Shown in pieces: positions 1 to 9,045 of a stretch of 64,000 nucleotides of DNA (its first letter is position 1; each line of letters starts with the position of its first letter). The position numbers and the translations under genes were made by a program. The stretch is from Tenrec ecaudatus (lineage: Eukaryota > Chordata > Mammalia > Afrosoricida > Tenrecidae). The notes under the pieces are model-generated. The model searched no databases. It was not told the origin of the DNA and was given only the letters and a program-made list of their open reading frames with translations. Location of the stretch: NCBI RefSeq assembly GCF_050624435.1, contig NC_134545.1:85898063-85962062 (forward strand). The letters run 5' to 3'.

Positions 1-195
1 CCTATATGTTGGGCTGCTAATCCCAGGTCAGCTGTTCCAATCCACCAGCAGCTCTGAAGGAGAACAATGGTGTTTTCTGCCCCTGTAAAGATGTTCAGTC
101 TCCGAAACCTAAAAGGACAGCTCTAGTTTGTCCTACAGAGTTGCTGGGAGTCCGAATCCACTCAGTGGCAATGGATTTGGTTTGGGGTTAGTTAT
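1..195 (+). repeat. AfroSINE, cut by the window edge
   Basis: The tRNA-derived middle (GTTGGGCTGCTAATC, CCACCAGCAGCTCTG) and the tail (CCGAATCCACTCAGTGGCAA) match the other AfroSINE copies in the window. The 5' end lies outside. Confidence 0.85.
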
Positions 196-611
196 ACGCT
201 CTCATTTTCTCCTCTTTCCTTTTCTAGAACCCCCAACCGACACTCACTCACACGCCTCCTGTGCACGCTGCATATGGGGGTCCTGAGAGCAGTTGCTCTG
301 TAGCTTTACTCTGCTGGGTGCGCCCCTCTAATCACAAGCACCTCTGCTCCTCGTTTGTGCTGCAAAGCCAGCTCGTCAGAAGCATACACTCTCCATAGTC
401 TCCAAGACCCAGCGTGGGGAGAGAGACCGGCAAAGGGCAGCTCAGCTCAGGTGTGTGTGTCTGTTGAGAGGGGCATAGGCTAATGGAGGTGCCTTCTTGG
501 CGAACCGTTTGTTTGGTCTGTTTTGAGAAGACTCATAAAGGCACTCGGATGGGAAGGCTGGGGAGCAGGAGCTTGCAAAGATGACCTTGCAGACCAGTTT
601 AGCCCATCCAA

Positions 612-676
612 CATTTTTTTTATATATATGAATCATTTTATTGAGGGGTCTTATAACAATCCATACATCAATTAGC
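612..676 (-). mobile_element. LINE 3'-end fragment
   Basis: TTTTATTGAGGGGTCTTATAACAATCCATACATCAATT is the reverse complement of the LINE 3' terminus seen at 8640-8765 and 13400-13506, which ends in GAGCCCCCAATAAAAT. It is a short, 5'-truncated piece. Confidence 0.75.
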
Positions 677-788
677 CCAACCAACGTTAGCCAGTGCCCA
701 GTTTCACATTGAGGGGAGGGAAACTGGGGAAAGAGTGGGAGCGAGGTGTGCACGGTGATTTCCATAGGACTGGGATCACCTGGAGCAG

Positions 789-906
789 TACCATATATAC
801 TTGAGTGTAAGCTGACCCAAATATCAGCCGAGGAACCTAATCTTACCAGCAAAACTGCATTAAAAATGTGCTGGAAAACTCGGCTTATACATGAGCCTAT
901 ATGGTA
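789..906. mobile_element. Short TIR transposon (MITE) in a TA target
   Basis: The left end ACCATATATACTTGAGTGTA and the reverse complement of the right end (ACCATATAGGCTCATGTATA) form imperfect terminal inverted repeats. TA dinucleotides lie at both edges. The centre is short and noncoding. The TA target suggests a Tc1/mariner-type mobiliser; the exact family is not certain. Confidence 0.65.
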
Positions 907-1210
907 ATTCATGGTTTCACACCTCCACATGCACCTCCTCCAGATCATCCAGTGTCCTCAGTCATGTTTATCATCAATTTTAATCAAAAACAATCTGTGC
1001 TTGATCTATTATTGCTTAAATAGGTTTTCTGAATTAATAGTAACAATCAGTTGTTTTATAAAATCTTTCTACATTGAATTACGCTATTAATTACAACATG
1101 ACTAGAGCAGGAGCCTTAAATTTTTTTCTCCTCCTTTAATTACTACTTCTCTCTCAAAAACCTATCGATACCGATTCACAAATACTTGTTACCACAATAT
1201 GAGGGGGATC
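907..1210. other. A+T-rich stretch, nothing recognised
   Basis: I see no gene and no clear repeat here. The stretch is A+T-rich with no diagnostic motif. Confidence 0.4.
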
Positions 1211-1229
1211 TTTAAAAGTTTCACAGGTT

Positions 1230-1308
1230 GGTCAGTGATGAGCAAAGATCACCATCTTTCGTTTGAGTCTCACGACCATGAGACCAACCCATGCACCGCT
1301 CTGAGACC
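1230..1308 (+). ncRNA. Retroposed copy of C/D-box snoRNA SNORD32A (U32A)
   Basis: The sequence has box C (GTGATGA, 1235-1241), box D (CTGA, 1301-1304) and a terminal GGTC/GACC stem. The guide-bearing middle, with GTTTGAGTCTCACG and CATGCACCGCTCTGAGACC, matches my memory of SNORD32A, which normally sits in an RPL13A intron and guides 2'-O-methylation of rRNA. Here it is a retrocopy: a 15-bp perfect duplication AAAAGTTTCACAGGT flanks it (1214-1228 and 1320-1334), and a short G/A-rich tail follows the 3' end. No host gene surrounds it, so expression is doubtful. Confidence 0.82.
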
Positions 1309-1499
1309 GAAGGGGGAAAAAAAGTTTCACAGGTCATGCGTATTATGGAAAAATTATGCATGAGGTTTCTCTGCACCAGAATAAATTCATACTAACTTGC
1401 TATAACATGTCTGAGCAGGATTTTGTTTAAGGCGTTAAGGATAAGACATCAGTTGGGAAAGAGCCCTATCAGCAAAACAAGTTCTGTTCAAATTAAAGC

Positions 1500-2334
1500 A
1501 AAAATAAACACCATCTTATGGTGAAGTTTGGGTGGGAAAATGGTGAAATCATTGATGTATTACAAAAGAAGTTTATGGTGACAATTCCCTAAGGAAATCA
1601 GCAAATACACATTTTAAGAAGTGACTAGATGTTGACGATGAAGCCCGCAGCAGCAGACCACCTGCATCAATGATCACAGAAACAACCTTGCCCGTACCCT
1701 AACTGTAGAAAACAACAGCACAGACACTAGCCAGCATCATAAGCATTTCAATTTGTTGAGCTGACACAATTATGACTGAAAAACTAAAGTTGAGCAAACT
1801 TTCTGCACAGTGTGTGCCAAAACCATTGTGCCCAGAGAAGCTGCAGATAAGAGCAAAACTTCTAATGGCAGTTCTACCCAAGTCGGATCAAGATCCTGAA
1901 GTATTTCTTTAAAGAATTATAACAGGAGATGAAGCATGGCTTTACCAGTTAAATCCCAAAGAGTATAATCAGCCATGATTACCCAGAGCAGGAAGTGGTC
2001 CAGACAAAGCAAGAGCACACCCATCAAAAGCAAAGATCACAGCAACTGGTTCATTTTTTGGTTTTGTTGGGATGTTCAAGACAGTTTGCTTGTGGAATTT
2101 CTGCTGGACTAAAGAGTAATAACATCTGCTTACCAAAAGACTGCTTGGAGAAAGTAAGCCAAAGCTTTAGCAGAAAACATTTAGGAAAGTTTCACCTGAA
2201 GGCCCTTCCTTCTCCACCACAACAATACTCCTGCCCATTCTACTCTTCAAACAATGACAATTTTGCAAGCGTCAATGGGAAATCACTAGGTATCCACCTC
2301 AGTCTTGACTTAGTTCCTTTTGACTTCTTAGTGG
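1500..2334 (+). mobile_element. Mariner transposase fossil, 5' part
   Basis: Across shifting frames the plus strand carries mariner landmarks in order: a DDEARSSRP-like linker near 1640, DQDPEVF then IITGDEAWLYQ near 1890-1950, the HHNNTPAHS-like second-aspartate region near 2215-2250, and LSLDLVPFDF near 2303-2330 at the SPDLAPCD position. Stops and frameshifts make it inactive. The frame is cut at about 2335 by another repeat and resumes near 4490. Confidence 0.8.
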
Positions 2335-2837
2335 TTGTGGTAGTTACACAATTTTATGACAACTTGAGAAAAGAATGAAGGGGTGGAGTCTAGCCTGTCC
2401 ATCAGGTTACAGCCTGAATGATCCTTTCTTGTGGGCGTGGCCTTCTCCTGAGGATTCTGGGAACTTTTTCTTCCTCCCTGGAGGCAGGACACACTCTCTC
2501 ATGCTTCACATTCCTGTTGACAAGCCACACGGAGCTATGCTGATGGAGATACATGCCAGCACTGAGATTGCTTCCCTCACCACTGGATCCACAAGACTTT
2601 CCACCCACTGGCCTGTGATCTTCCTGCATTCGGCATCATTGCATGTCTTGTGTGAGTCTGAAGAGGAATTTATAGACTGGTATCGTACATATGGGCTAGC
2701 ATCAGACTTATGGACTTGATCTGGACTAGGCTGGGATCTTTTCTTAATATACAATTACTCTGTGATATACAGCCCTCTTTTACACTCATATGAGTGTCTC
2801 TGGATTTGTTTCTCTAGTCAACCCAGCCTAACACAGT
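2335..2837 (+). repeat. Family X interspersed repeat, copy 1
   Basis: A roughly 500-bp unit starts GTGGTAGTTACACAATTTTA and ends TAGTCAACCCAGCCTAACAC. The same unit, reversed, is at 47501-48023, and a shorter copy is at 63220-63596. Shared internal marks are GTGGAGTCTAGCCTGTC, CCCACTGGCCTGTGATCTTC and GGACTTGATCTGGAC. No coding potential and no terminal inverted repeat were seen; its class is unresolved. It interrupts the mariner fossil. Confidence 0.75.
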
Positions 2838-2995
2838 GGTTACACATTGGGCTGCAATGCACCTGGTCGGCAGTTCAAAACCACTAGCAGCTCTGAGGGA
2901 GAAAGACTGGGCATTCTACTCCAGTAAACAGTTATAGTCTCAGAAACCCACAGGAGGTTGCTATGAGTCAGCAGTGAGTTTGGCTTTGGTTTGGA
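2838..2995 (+). repeat. AfroSINE
   Basis: The head CAGTGGTTACACATTGGGCTG, the middle GGCAGTTCAAAACCACTAGC and the tail CTCAGAAACCCACAGG match the family. It lies at the end of family X copy 1. Confidence 0.85.
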
Positions 2996-3049
2996 CTTCT
3001 TAGCATTAGTTACTAATCTTAAATTCCTAATCAACCAGTTCAAAAGGTA

Positions 3050-4478
3050 GTATATGACTAAGAACCAATGGTCTTGAAGGGAGAATTCCAAGGTGCCCTG
3101 AAGACAGCCAAAAACAAGGCTACAGGAATTGATGAGATACCAATTGAAATATTTCAACAAGTTGTTGCTGCATTGGAAGCACCCACCAGCCTATGAAATT
3201 TGGAAAATAGCTGGCTGGCCAACTGACTGGAAGAGAATCATTATTTGTGCTCTTCCAAAGAAGATTGACCCAACAGAATGTGGAAATTCGAACAAGCTCA
3301 TCAAAATTACATGCAAGTAAAAAATTGCTGAAGATAATTCAAAAACACTTGCAGCAGTACAGGGAGCTGTCAAAAATTCAAGCTGGATTCAGAGGAAGAC
3401 ACAGAATGAAGAGGTCACTGAATCCTGGCTGAAAGGAGAGAATGCCGGAAAGATGTTTACTTGTGTTTTATTGACCATGCAAACGCATTTGAATATGTGG
3501 ATCACAACGAACTCTGGATACTGTTTCAAAGAAGGAGAATTCTGCACATAGTCCAAGAGGCAGTTGTTCAAACATAACAAGAGATACTGTGTGGTTTAAA
3601 CTCAAGAAAGGTGTGTGTCAGGGTTGTATCATTTCACTATATACTTATCCAATGTGTACAAGGAGAAAATAATTGGAGAACCTGGACTCTGTGAAGAAGA
3701 ATGTGGCATCAGGATTGGAGGAAGGCTTATTAACAAGTTGCAAGATACGAATGACACAGCCTTGCTTGCTGAAAGCCAGAAGAACGGGAAGCACTTGCTG
3801 ATGAACATCTAAAACTGCAGTCTTCAGTGTGGATTGCAACTGCATGTAAAGAAAATCAAGATCCTCACAACTGGACAACTAGATAACATCACGATCAATA
3901 GAATATGATAGAAGCTGCCAAGGGCTTCATTGTGCTTGGATGCACAGTCAATGCATGGAGGCAGGAGTCACGAAATCAACTGGCAAATCCGCTGCGCAAG
4001 ACCGTTTAAAAATATAAAAAGAACAAAGATGTCACTCTAACCTGTGTCTGACCCAAACCGTCGTGTTTTCAACTGCATCTGAAAGCTAGTCAATAAATGA
4101 GCAAGACTAAGGAAGAATGGTGCATTTGGATTATGGTGTTGGTAATGAATCTTGAAAGTATCAACGACTATCTTGAACAAAGTGCAGGCAGAATGCTCCT
4201 TAGACACAAGACGGTAAGACATCATCTCATGTACTCTGGATGTGGTATCAGGAGAGCCCCGTCCTCAGGAAGGACGTCATGCTTTGTAGAGGATCAGCGA
4301 CCAAAGAAGACCCTCAGTGAGATGAATTGACACATTGGCTCCAACAATGGGTTCAAAGTAACAATCCGGAGGGTGTTGCAGCACTGGGCAGTGTTTTGTG
4401 CTATTGTACTTCATGATGCTACTGTGAGTTGGCGCCAATGTGATGGTTTGCTAGTATCTAACAAGTAACATTGTAGAG
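3050..4478 (+). mobile_element. RTE-type LINE fossil (reverse transcriptase remnant)
   Basis: Broken frames match RTE/BovB-type reverse transcriptase in order: WKRIIICALPKK near 3229, a KLLKIIQKHLQQYRELSKIQ-like block near 3320-3385, AGFRGR, a degraded catalytic box TNDTALLAES near 3748-3777 (family YADD lost), and the C-terminal GRTSCFVEDQ block near 4275. Several stops and frameshifts make it inactive. It ends shortly before mariner sequence resumes. In Afrotheria such RTE elements supply machinery likely used by AfroSINEs. Confidence 0.82.
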
Positions 4479-4665
4479 AAGACTGTATCAACATGGTTAA
4501 ATCCCCAGGGCTCTCAGTTCTTTAATGATGGGCTAGATGGCTGGCATCAGTGCCTACGCAATTGTCTTGACCTGCATAGAGCTTATGTTGAGAAATAATG
4601 TTTGTATTTTTTAATTATGTTTTTCCATAAACTCTTGGAAGTCTCCTCATTCCATAGCTAAACCA
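4479..4665 (+). mobile_element. Mariner transposase fossil, 3' part
   Basis: The plus strand reads TWLNP, FFNDGLDGWHQCL and DLHRAYVEK across 4490-4592, matching the mariner transposase C-terminus (FFxxG..RWxKC....GDYVE). A noncoding tail with TTTTTCCATAAACTCTTGG follows, like mariner 3' ends. It continues the element broken at 2335; the middle of the transposase is missing or lost. Confidence 0.72.
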
Positions 4666-5244
4666 TCAGAAGATTTGCAAAACCAGTGGCCAGCACACCT
4701 GTAGCAATGAAAACCTGACAGGGCTTCCAAACGTTCATGCAAAATAGAATTCAAAGATAATGGAATTTTCCACAAACGTTTTGAAGTACATGCTTGTAGC
4801 ACAAATGAAGTGTGACTCGAAGCAGCACCGTACTGGGGTAATAAAGACAGTCCTGAGCAGAGAGCAGTAACGAAGAAGACAAAGTCCCCACTGCCACTGA
4901 GCCCATTCTGAGCACAGAAAGCAAACCGGCATGGAGTCTGAGCCTTGCAGGTACATGGTGTATTGTAGCTGGGCTTACCAAAAAATGTTTTTGTTGTTTT
5001 AACTAACACCTACAAACAGCTTTTCACTTAAAACAGTCCTGCTGAAACGCTGCACAGACTCTTTGTGACCAGTCACTTTGGTGTCATCTCCTCGGACCCC
5101 AATAATCTGTGCAGTCGGCACCCCCACCCCCACCCCTTCTCGTGTCACACCACTGGGTGGGCAGTGGGAGAGAGGCGTGAGAGAAGAGCTCCTCACCATT
5201 TTCAAGAGGTCCGCCCTCCCAGATCTCACCCCTGGAGGGCCGCC
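4666..5244. other. No gene recognised
   Basis: Open frames on both strands overlap one another and none resembles a known protein. No diagnostic repeat was identified. Confidence 0.4.
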
Positions 5245-5400
5245 AAGTGCAAGAGCACGGGCTCTGGAAGCTGGCGGGCTGGAGCCTGAATTTCCTCTCG
5301 CTGCTGCGTGGCTGTGGGAAATCCATTGGCCCTTTCTGAGACTCAATGGCGTCATCTGGAAAATGGGGACCTACATCGCTGATTCTGCGTGTTGAGGGGA
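5245..5400 (+). repeat. MIR SINE
   Basis: AGCACGGGCTCTGGAAGC, GTGGCTGTGGGAAATCCATT and TCATCTGGAAAATGGGGACC follow the order of the mammal-wide MIR core. It is ancient and diverged. Confidence 0.75.
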
Positions 5401-5827
5401 GTCAACTTAATTCTGGAACTGTCCTAGGAATTATTCTTTATTGTTTGTAATAGTTTTATTGACATACCGTACACAATCCAGTATATCCAATCACATATAA
5501 TCCTCTTGTGCCCTAAGAATGATTGATCTATCAAAGCACAGGAGCACCACTGGGTTAAGAGTTCATTGGTGAAAAGGATATTTATCATCTCAAAGTGTCT
5601 CCCCGCAGAGAACGTTCACGATTGAGAGATCGGGCAAACACCACTTATGTGATCACAGTGCGACCAAAAATAGGACAGACTGACTTCATGTGGCTCCCGA
5701 TGGCCACAGCATCGGTCCACTAGCCTCCCTGCCAGGTGCACACCAGCAGTCTCATCACGAGGGAACGCTCAGACACGGAACTCTTAGGGTGTCAATATTT
5801 TGAAAGGCAAAATAGATTGAGGATGAC
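5401..5827. other. No gene recognised
   Basis: The left part (AGTTTTATTGACATACC, 5450-5470) may be an old L1 3'-end relic. The remainder is unassigned. Confidence 0.35.
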
Positions 5828-5936
5828 TTCTTTTTTAAAAATCATTTTAGTGGGGCTCGTACAATTCTTATCACCATCCACCCATGTGTCAAGCACACCT
5901 GTACATTTGTTGCCACTATCCTTCTCCAGAGGATGA
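5828..5936 (-). mobile_element. LINE 3'-end fragment
   Basis: AGTGGGGCTCGTACAATTC, CACCATCCACCCATGTGTCA and GCACACCTGTACATTTGTTG are the reverse complement of the LINE 3' terminus seen elsewhere in the window. Confidence 0.75.
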
Positions 5937-6261
5937 TTTCTTGATCAAAGCAGATTACGCAGATGTGAGGGCCACTGCAGGGCGTCACCGTGGATCAGAT
6001 CCTGGACCTGAAACAGCAGCAACAAACACCCCTTGCTGGACTGGGTATTGACGAGGGGCTGTCTTTAGTGTGATAGCAATGGGTGGCACTTCATTCATTC
6101 ACTAATTCTCCTGGACTGTGCAGAAGGCCTTCACCCTGAGATGTATGTCAAAGGGTTGAGTCATGAAGGGTCATGATGGCAACAACGTACCACCTTATTT
6201 CCAAATGTTTTGTTGTTTTCTTAAACAAAACACTAAAATGACTACATATGTGTGAGTGTAT
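5937..6261. other. No gene recognised
   Basis: Neither a coding frame nor a clear repeat was seen. Confidence 0.35.
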
Positions 6262-6309
6262 GGGAGAAAGGCAAGGCTTTCTACTCCCATTAAAAAGTTA
6301 GTTTCGCAA
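6262..6309 (+). repeat. AfroSINE fragment
   Basis: GGGAGAAAGGCAAGGCTTTC and TACTCCCATTAAAAAGTTAG match the middle of AfroSINE. Confidence 0.6.
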
Positions 6310-6574
6310 CAATGAAACATACAATTTTCCTCTAATTCTTAAATGCTTCCCCCCCCTCCCCTCCCCGCAGCCTCCATACACTATCGTGATTCCAATTCTA
6401 ACTTACAAATCCGGCTAGACCAGAGCATGTGCACACGGGTACAGATAGGAACTAGTAACACAGGGAATCCAGGATAGGTGATCCCTTCAGGACCAGTGGT
6501 GAGAGTTGCGATACCAGAGGGTGGAGAGAAGGTAGGCTAGAAAGGGGAAAACCGATGATAAGGATCTACCTATA
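6308..6574 (+). mobile_element. LINE 3'-UTR, left half of a split copy
   Basis: Plus-strand marks GAAACATACAATTTTCCTCT, GGAACTAGTAACACAGGGAA and GATCCCTTCAGGACCAGTGG align in order with the reverse-strand copies at 55640-55870 and 60230-60450. It breaks after AAGGATCTACCTATA (6560-6574), and the same 15 bp reopen the right half at 8470. Confidence 0.8.
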
Positions 6575-6987
6575 TTGTTTTCAAAGTTCTTTGGCAGCAC
6601 CGCAATTCAAGTGCAGTTCTGTCTGTGTTCAATGACTACGAACCAAAGGGCGCACACTGGTAGTCCCAGTAGATCCTGAAGGTGCCTCAGCAGTCTGCTT
6701 CTGAAAGGTCTCAGGCCAGAGACCATGGGAGCACCGCTGTACTCTGTACATGGCTTGCCAGTCAGAAAGCGCTAGAACAATACTCAACCAGCTTGAATAA
6801 AACATCCCAAGTTTTTGAGGTGCTTATGTACATGGAGTTGAGAAGCCTTGGCTCGCAGCCAGAATACTCCGTAAATGGAATGAGAGGCTTTTACACGATA
6901 CATTTTAGGGACTTGTAATCCACACACAGATCACTTGTGATTCACAGTAGAAGACCCTGCGGTCCCAAGAACCTTGATGCCCTAAGA

Positions 6988-7209
6988 CAGGTGTCCTCAA
7001 ACTACAGCCCATGGGCCACATGCAGCCTGCTGAGGACATTTATCCAGCCCACTGGGTGTTTTTGTCCCATTTTGGTTTTTACTTCAAAATAAGATGTGCA
7101 GTGTGCATAGGAATTTGTCTTAAAAATATTTTGAAACTATAATCCGACCCTCCAACAGGTCTGAGGGACAATGAACTGGCCCCCTATTTAAAAAGTTTGA
7201 GGATCCCTG
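6988..7209. mobile_element. hAT MITE of OposCharlie1 (OC1) type
   Basis: The element starts CAGGTGTCCTCAAACTACAG and ends AAAAGTTTGAGGATCCCTG, giving short terminal inverted repeats. Internal CCAGCCCACTGGGTGTTTTT and TCTGAGGGACAATGAACTGG fit the OC1-type consensus as I remember it. Near-perfect 8-bp duplications flank it: CCCTAAGA (6980-6987) and CCCTAAGG (7210-7217), the length hAT transposases make. It is 222 bp, noncoding and internally deleted. OC1-type elements were reported in tenrec and attributed to horizontal transfer. Confidence 0.82.
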
Positions 7210-7215
7210 CCCTAA

Positions 7216-7412
7216 GGGTTACAGGCTGGTTAGCAACATACTAACCATGAGGTCAACAGTTCAAAGCCAACAGCTGCTGTCCAGGATGATGATGGGGCTT
7301 TTACTCCCATAGAGTTAGAATGTAAAATTCCAATGGGCAGTTCTGCTCTGTCCATTAGGGTCACTGAGAGTCCACCTCAGCTCCATAGCAGTGAGTTTGG
7401 TGGGGTTAGGTG
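7216..7412 (+). repeat. AfroSINE
   Basis: GAGGTCAACAGTTCAAAGCC, GGGCAGTTCTGCTCTGTCC and ATTAGGGTCACTGAGAGTC follow the family order. It abuts the OC1-like MITE. Confidence 0.8.
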
Positions 7413-7457
7413 ACTGCTGAGGACGGGTGGGAGGATGGTAGACTCTCACCGTCCAGG

Positions 7458-7640
7458 AGAGGAGCCCTGGTGGTGTGCTGGTTACGAGTCAGGCTGCTAA
7501 CCTGGAGCTCAGCCGTGTGGGACTGCAGCCACTCACAATGGTGAGGCCTGTTCCCATGAAGATTTGTATTCTTGGTAACTCCGTGAGTTCTGCCCTTAGG
7601 GCCACTGTGAGTCGGTTGACTCCGTGGCAGTGAATACAAG
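7458..7640 (+). repeat. AfroSINE
   Basis: The head GGAGCCCTGGTGGTGTGCTG and the tail CCACTGTGAGTCGGTTGACT identify a nearly full-length copy. Confidence 0.85.
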
Positions 7641-8187
7641 AGACGTGTGTGTTCTTGCCTAGCACACCTCCTGCACTATTACTATGAGGCTGAGCAGTGG
7701 GGTTCCCAGACTAAGACTAGGAAGAAAAGCCTGGTGATTTCCCAAAAGTCAGTCGGTGAAACCCTGTGGAGCACAAGTCATTTCAGAGCTGGTCGCGAGG
7801 GTGGAGAAGCATGCAAGGTTCATTTTGCAAATAGATGTTACTGCCACATAGCCCTTAATCCTAAGGTGCAGTTTACAGGCCATGGGGGTCTGAACCCGTC
7901 TCCCCAAAAGAGCTGCGTTGTGTCACTGTGTTTTCAGAGTTTGTTTTAGACAGCTTTGTGATCTGCCAGGGCTATGGGCCATACTTTGAAAGCTACTAGA
8001 CTAGAAAAGAGTTTTCTCCTTTTTGCATAAAATGGTCAGCTGCTCCTTTTTATAACGTTTAGTATTTCATTATTCCAAAGGAGAACCACCTCAAGTGCTC
8101 AGCATGTGCGGCTAAAGATAAGGTGCTTCCATTGAAGTTTGTTGGTTTTTTCAACGTGTAGTTTCAGGCAAGTTCAAATAATGATAA
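7641..8187. other. Unassigned sequence inside the 1.9-kb insertion
   Basis: One plus-strand frame of 100 codons (7647-7949) begins here but resembles no family I know. No repeat signature was seen. Confidence 0.35.
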
Positions 8188-8345
8188 GCCTATTGCCACC
8201 CAATTGATTGCGACTCCGTGTCCCCGGGGGACTGGGCAGCCCCGTCTGTTAGGTTTCTGTACAGAAATAGACTGCCACCTTTCGCACACTGCAGCTGGGG
8301 GACTTGTGCCCATCGGCCTGTAGGCCAGCCGCTGAGTGCATTAGC
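8188..8345 (-). repeat. AfroSINE, reverse orientation
   Basis: Read in reverse, TAGTGGCTAATGCACTCAGC, GTGGCAGTCTATTTCTGTAC and ACGGAGTCGCAATCAATTGG match the family from head to tail, with high divergence. Confidence 0.65.
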
Positions 8346-8469
8346 CACTACCACCAGGGTGCTGGGCTGCTAGCCACAAAGTCAGCAGTTCAAAACCACC
8401 AGCCTATCCTCGGGAGAAAGAGGCGGCCTTCTACTCCCAATAAAGAGTTCCAGTCTCAGAAGAAGAAAA
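8346..8469 (+). repeat. AfroSINE, 3'-truncated, with A-rich tail
   Basis: GCTGGGCTGCTAGCCACAAA, CAGCAGTTCAAAACCACCAG and GAGTTCCAGTCTCAG run into AGAAGAAGAAAAA. The tail ends exactly at the right copy of the 15-bp duplication. Confidence 0.8.
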
Positions 8470-8470
8470 A

Positions 8471-8765
8471 AGGATCTACCTATAACCTCCTCCCTAGGGG
8501 ACGGACAACAGAAAAGTAGGTGAAGGGAGACTTTGGACAGTGTAAGAAATGACAAAATAATCATTTATAAATTATAATGAGTTCATAAGGGAGGGGGGAG
8601 CAGCGAGGGAGGGGGAAAACGAGGACCTGATGCCAGGGGCTTAGGTGGAGAGCAAATGTTTTGAGAATGATGAGGGCAAAGAATGTACAAATGTGCTTGA
8701 CACAATTGATGTATATATGGATCATGATAAGAGTTGTATGAGCCCCCAATAAAATTATTTTTTTA
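8471..8765 (+). mobile_element. LINE 3'-UTR, right half of the split copy, with 3' terminus
   Basis: ACCTCCTCCCTAGGGGACGG continues the left half at 6574. The terminus has GCAAAGAATGTACAAATGTG, GCTTGACACAATTGATGTAT and GAGCCCCCAATAAAATTA with an A/T tail. Confidence 0.85.
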
Positions 8766-8769
8766 AGTT

Positions 8770-8858
8770 TGTTTTGGGAACACCCAGGAGCAGTTCTGGC
8801 TGTTCTATAGTTCTGGCTGTTCTATAGTCGGAATCAACTCAATGGTAATTAATGAATT
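8770..8858 (+). repeat. AfroSINE 3' part with 17-bp tandem duplication
   Basis: TTCTGGCTGTTCTATAG occurs twice head-to-tail (8794-8810, 8811-8827) before the family tail GTCGGAATCAACTCAATGG. The duplication is private to this copy. Confidence 0.75.
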
Positions 8859-8867
8859 TTGAGGGAT

Positions 8868-8868
<1 letters not shown>

Positions 8869-8898
<30 letters not shown>
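8869..8898 (+). repeat. (GT)15 microsatellite
   Basis: Thirty bases of perfect GT repeat directly follow a SINE tail. Confidence 0.95.
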
Positions 8899-8900
<2 letters not shown>

Positions 8901-8937
8901 AGAAAGAAAATTAAAAATAAAGTAAATGTAGTAAAAT

Positions 8938-9045
8938 GTTTTCAGAAACCCTACGGAGCAGTTCCCTCTGCCCTAAAGGTTTGATATGAATTGGAGCCCA
9001 CCCCATAGAGGTGGACTGGGTTTGCCTCTTCCTTGGCTATCAGGT
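8938..9045 (+). repeat. AfroSINE 3' fragment
   Basis: TCAGAAACCCTACGGAGCAG and GATATGAATTGGAGCC match the 3' half of the family. Confidence 0.65.

Larger units (their letters stand above)
6575..8469 (+). mobile_element. 1.9-kb insertion with 15-bp target-site duplication
   Basis: The interval separates two halves of one LINE 3'-UTR and is bounded by perfect copies of AAGGATCTACCTATA (6560-6574, 8470-8484). It ends in an A-rich tail (AGAAGAAGAAAAA), as expected for reverse-transcribed insertion in plus orientation. The interior is composite: SINE-like debris, an OposCharlie1-like MITE, several AfroSINEs in both orientations and 550 bp of unassigned DNA (7640-8187). Whether all of it entered at once is uncertain. 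Confidence 0.55.
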
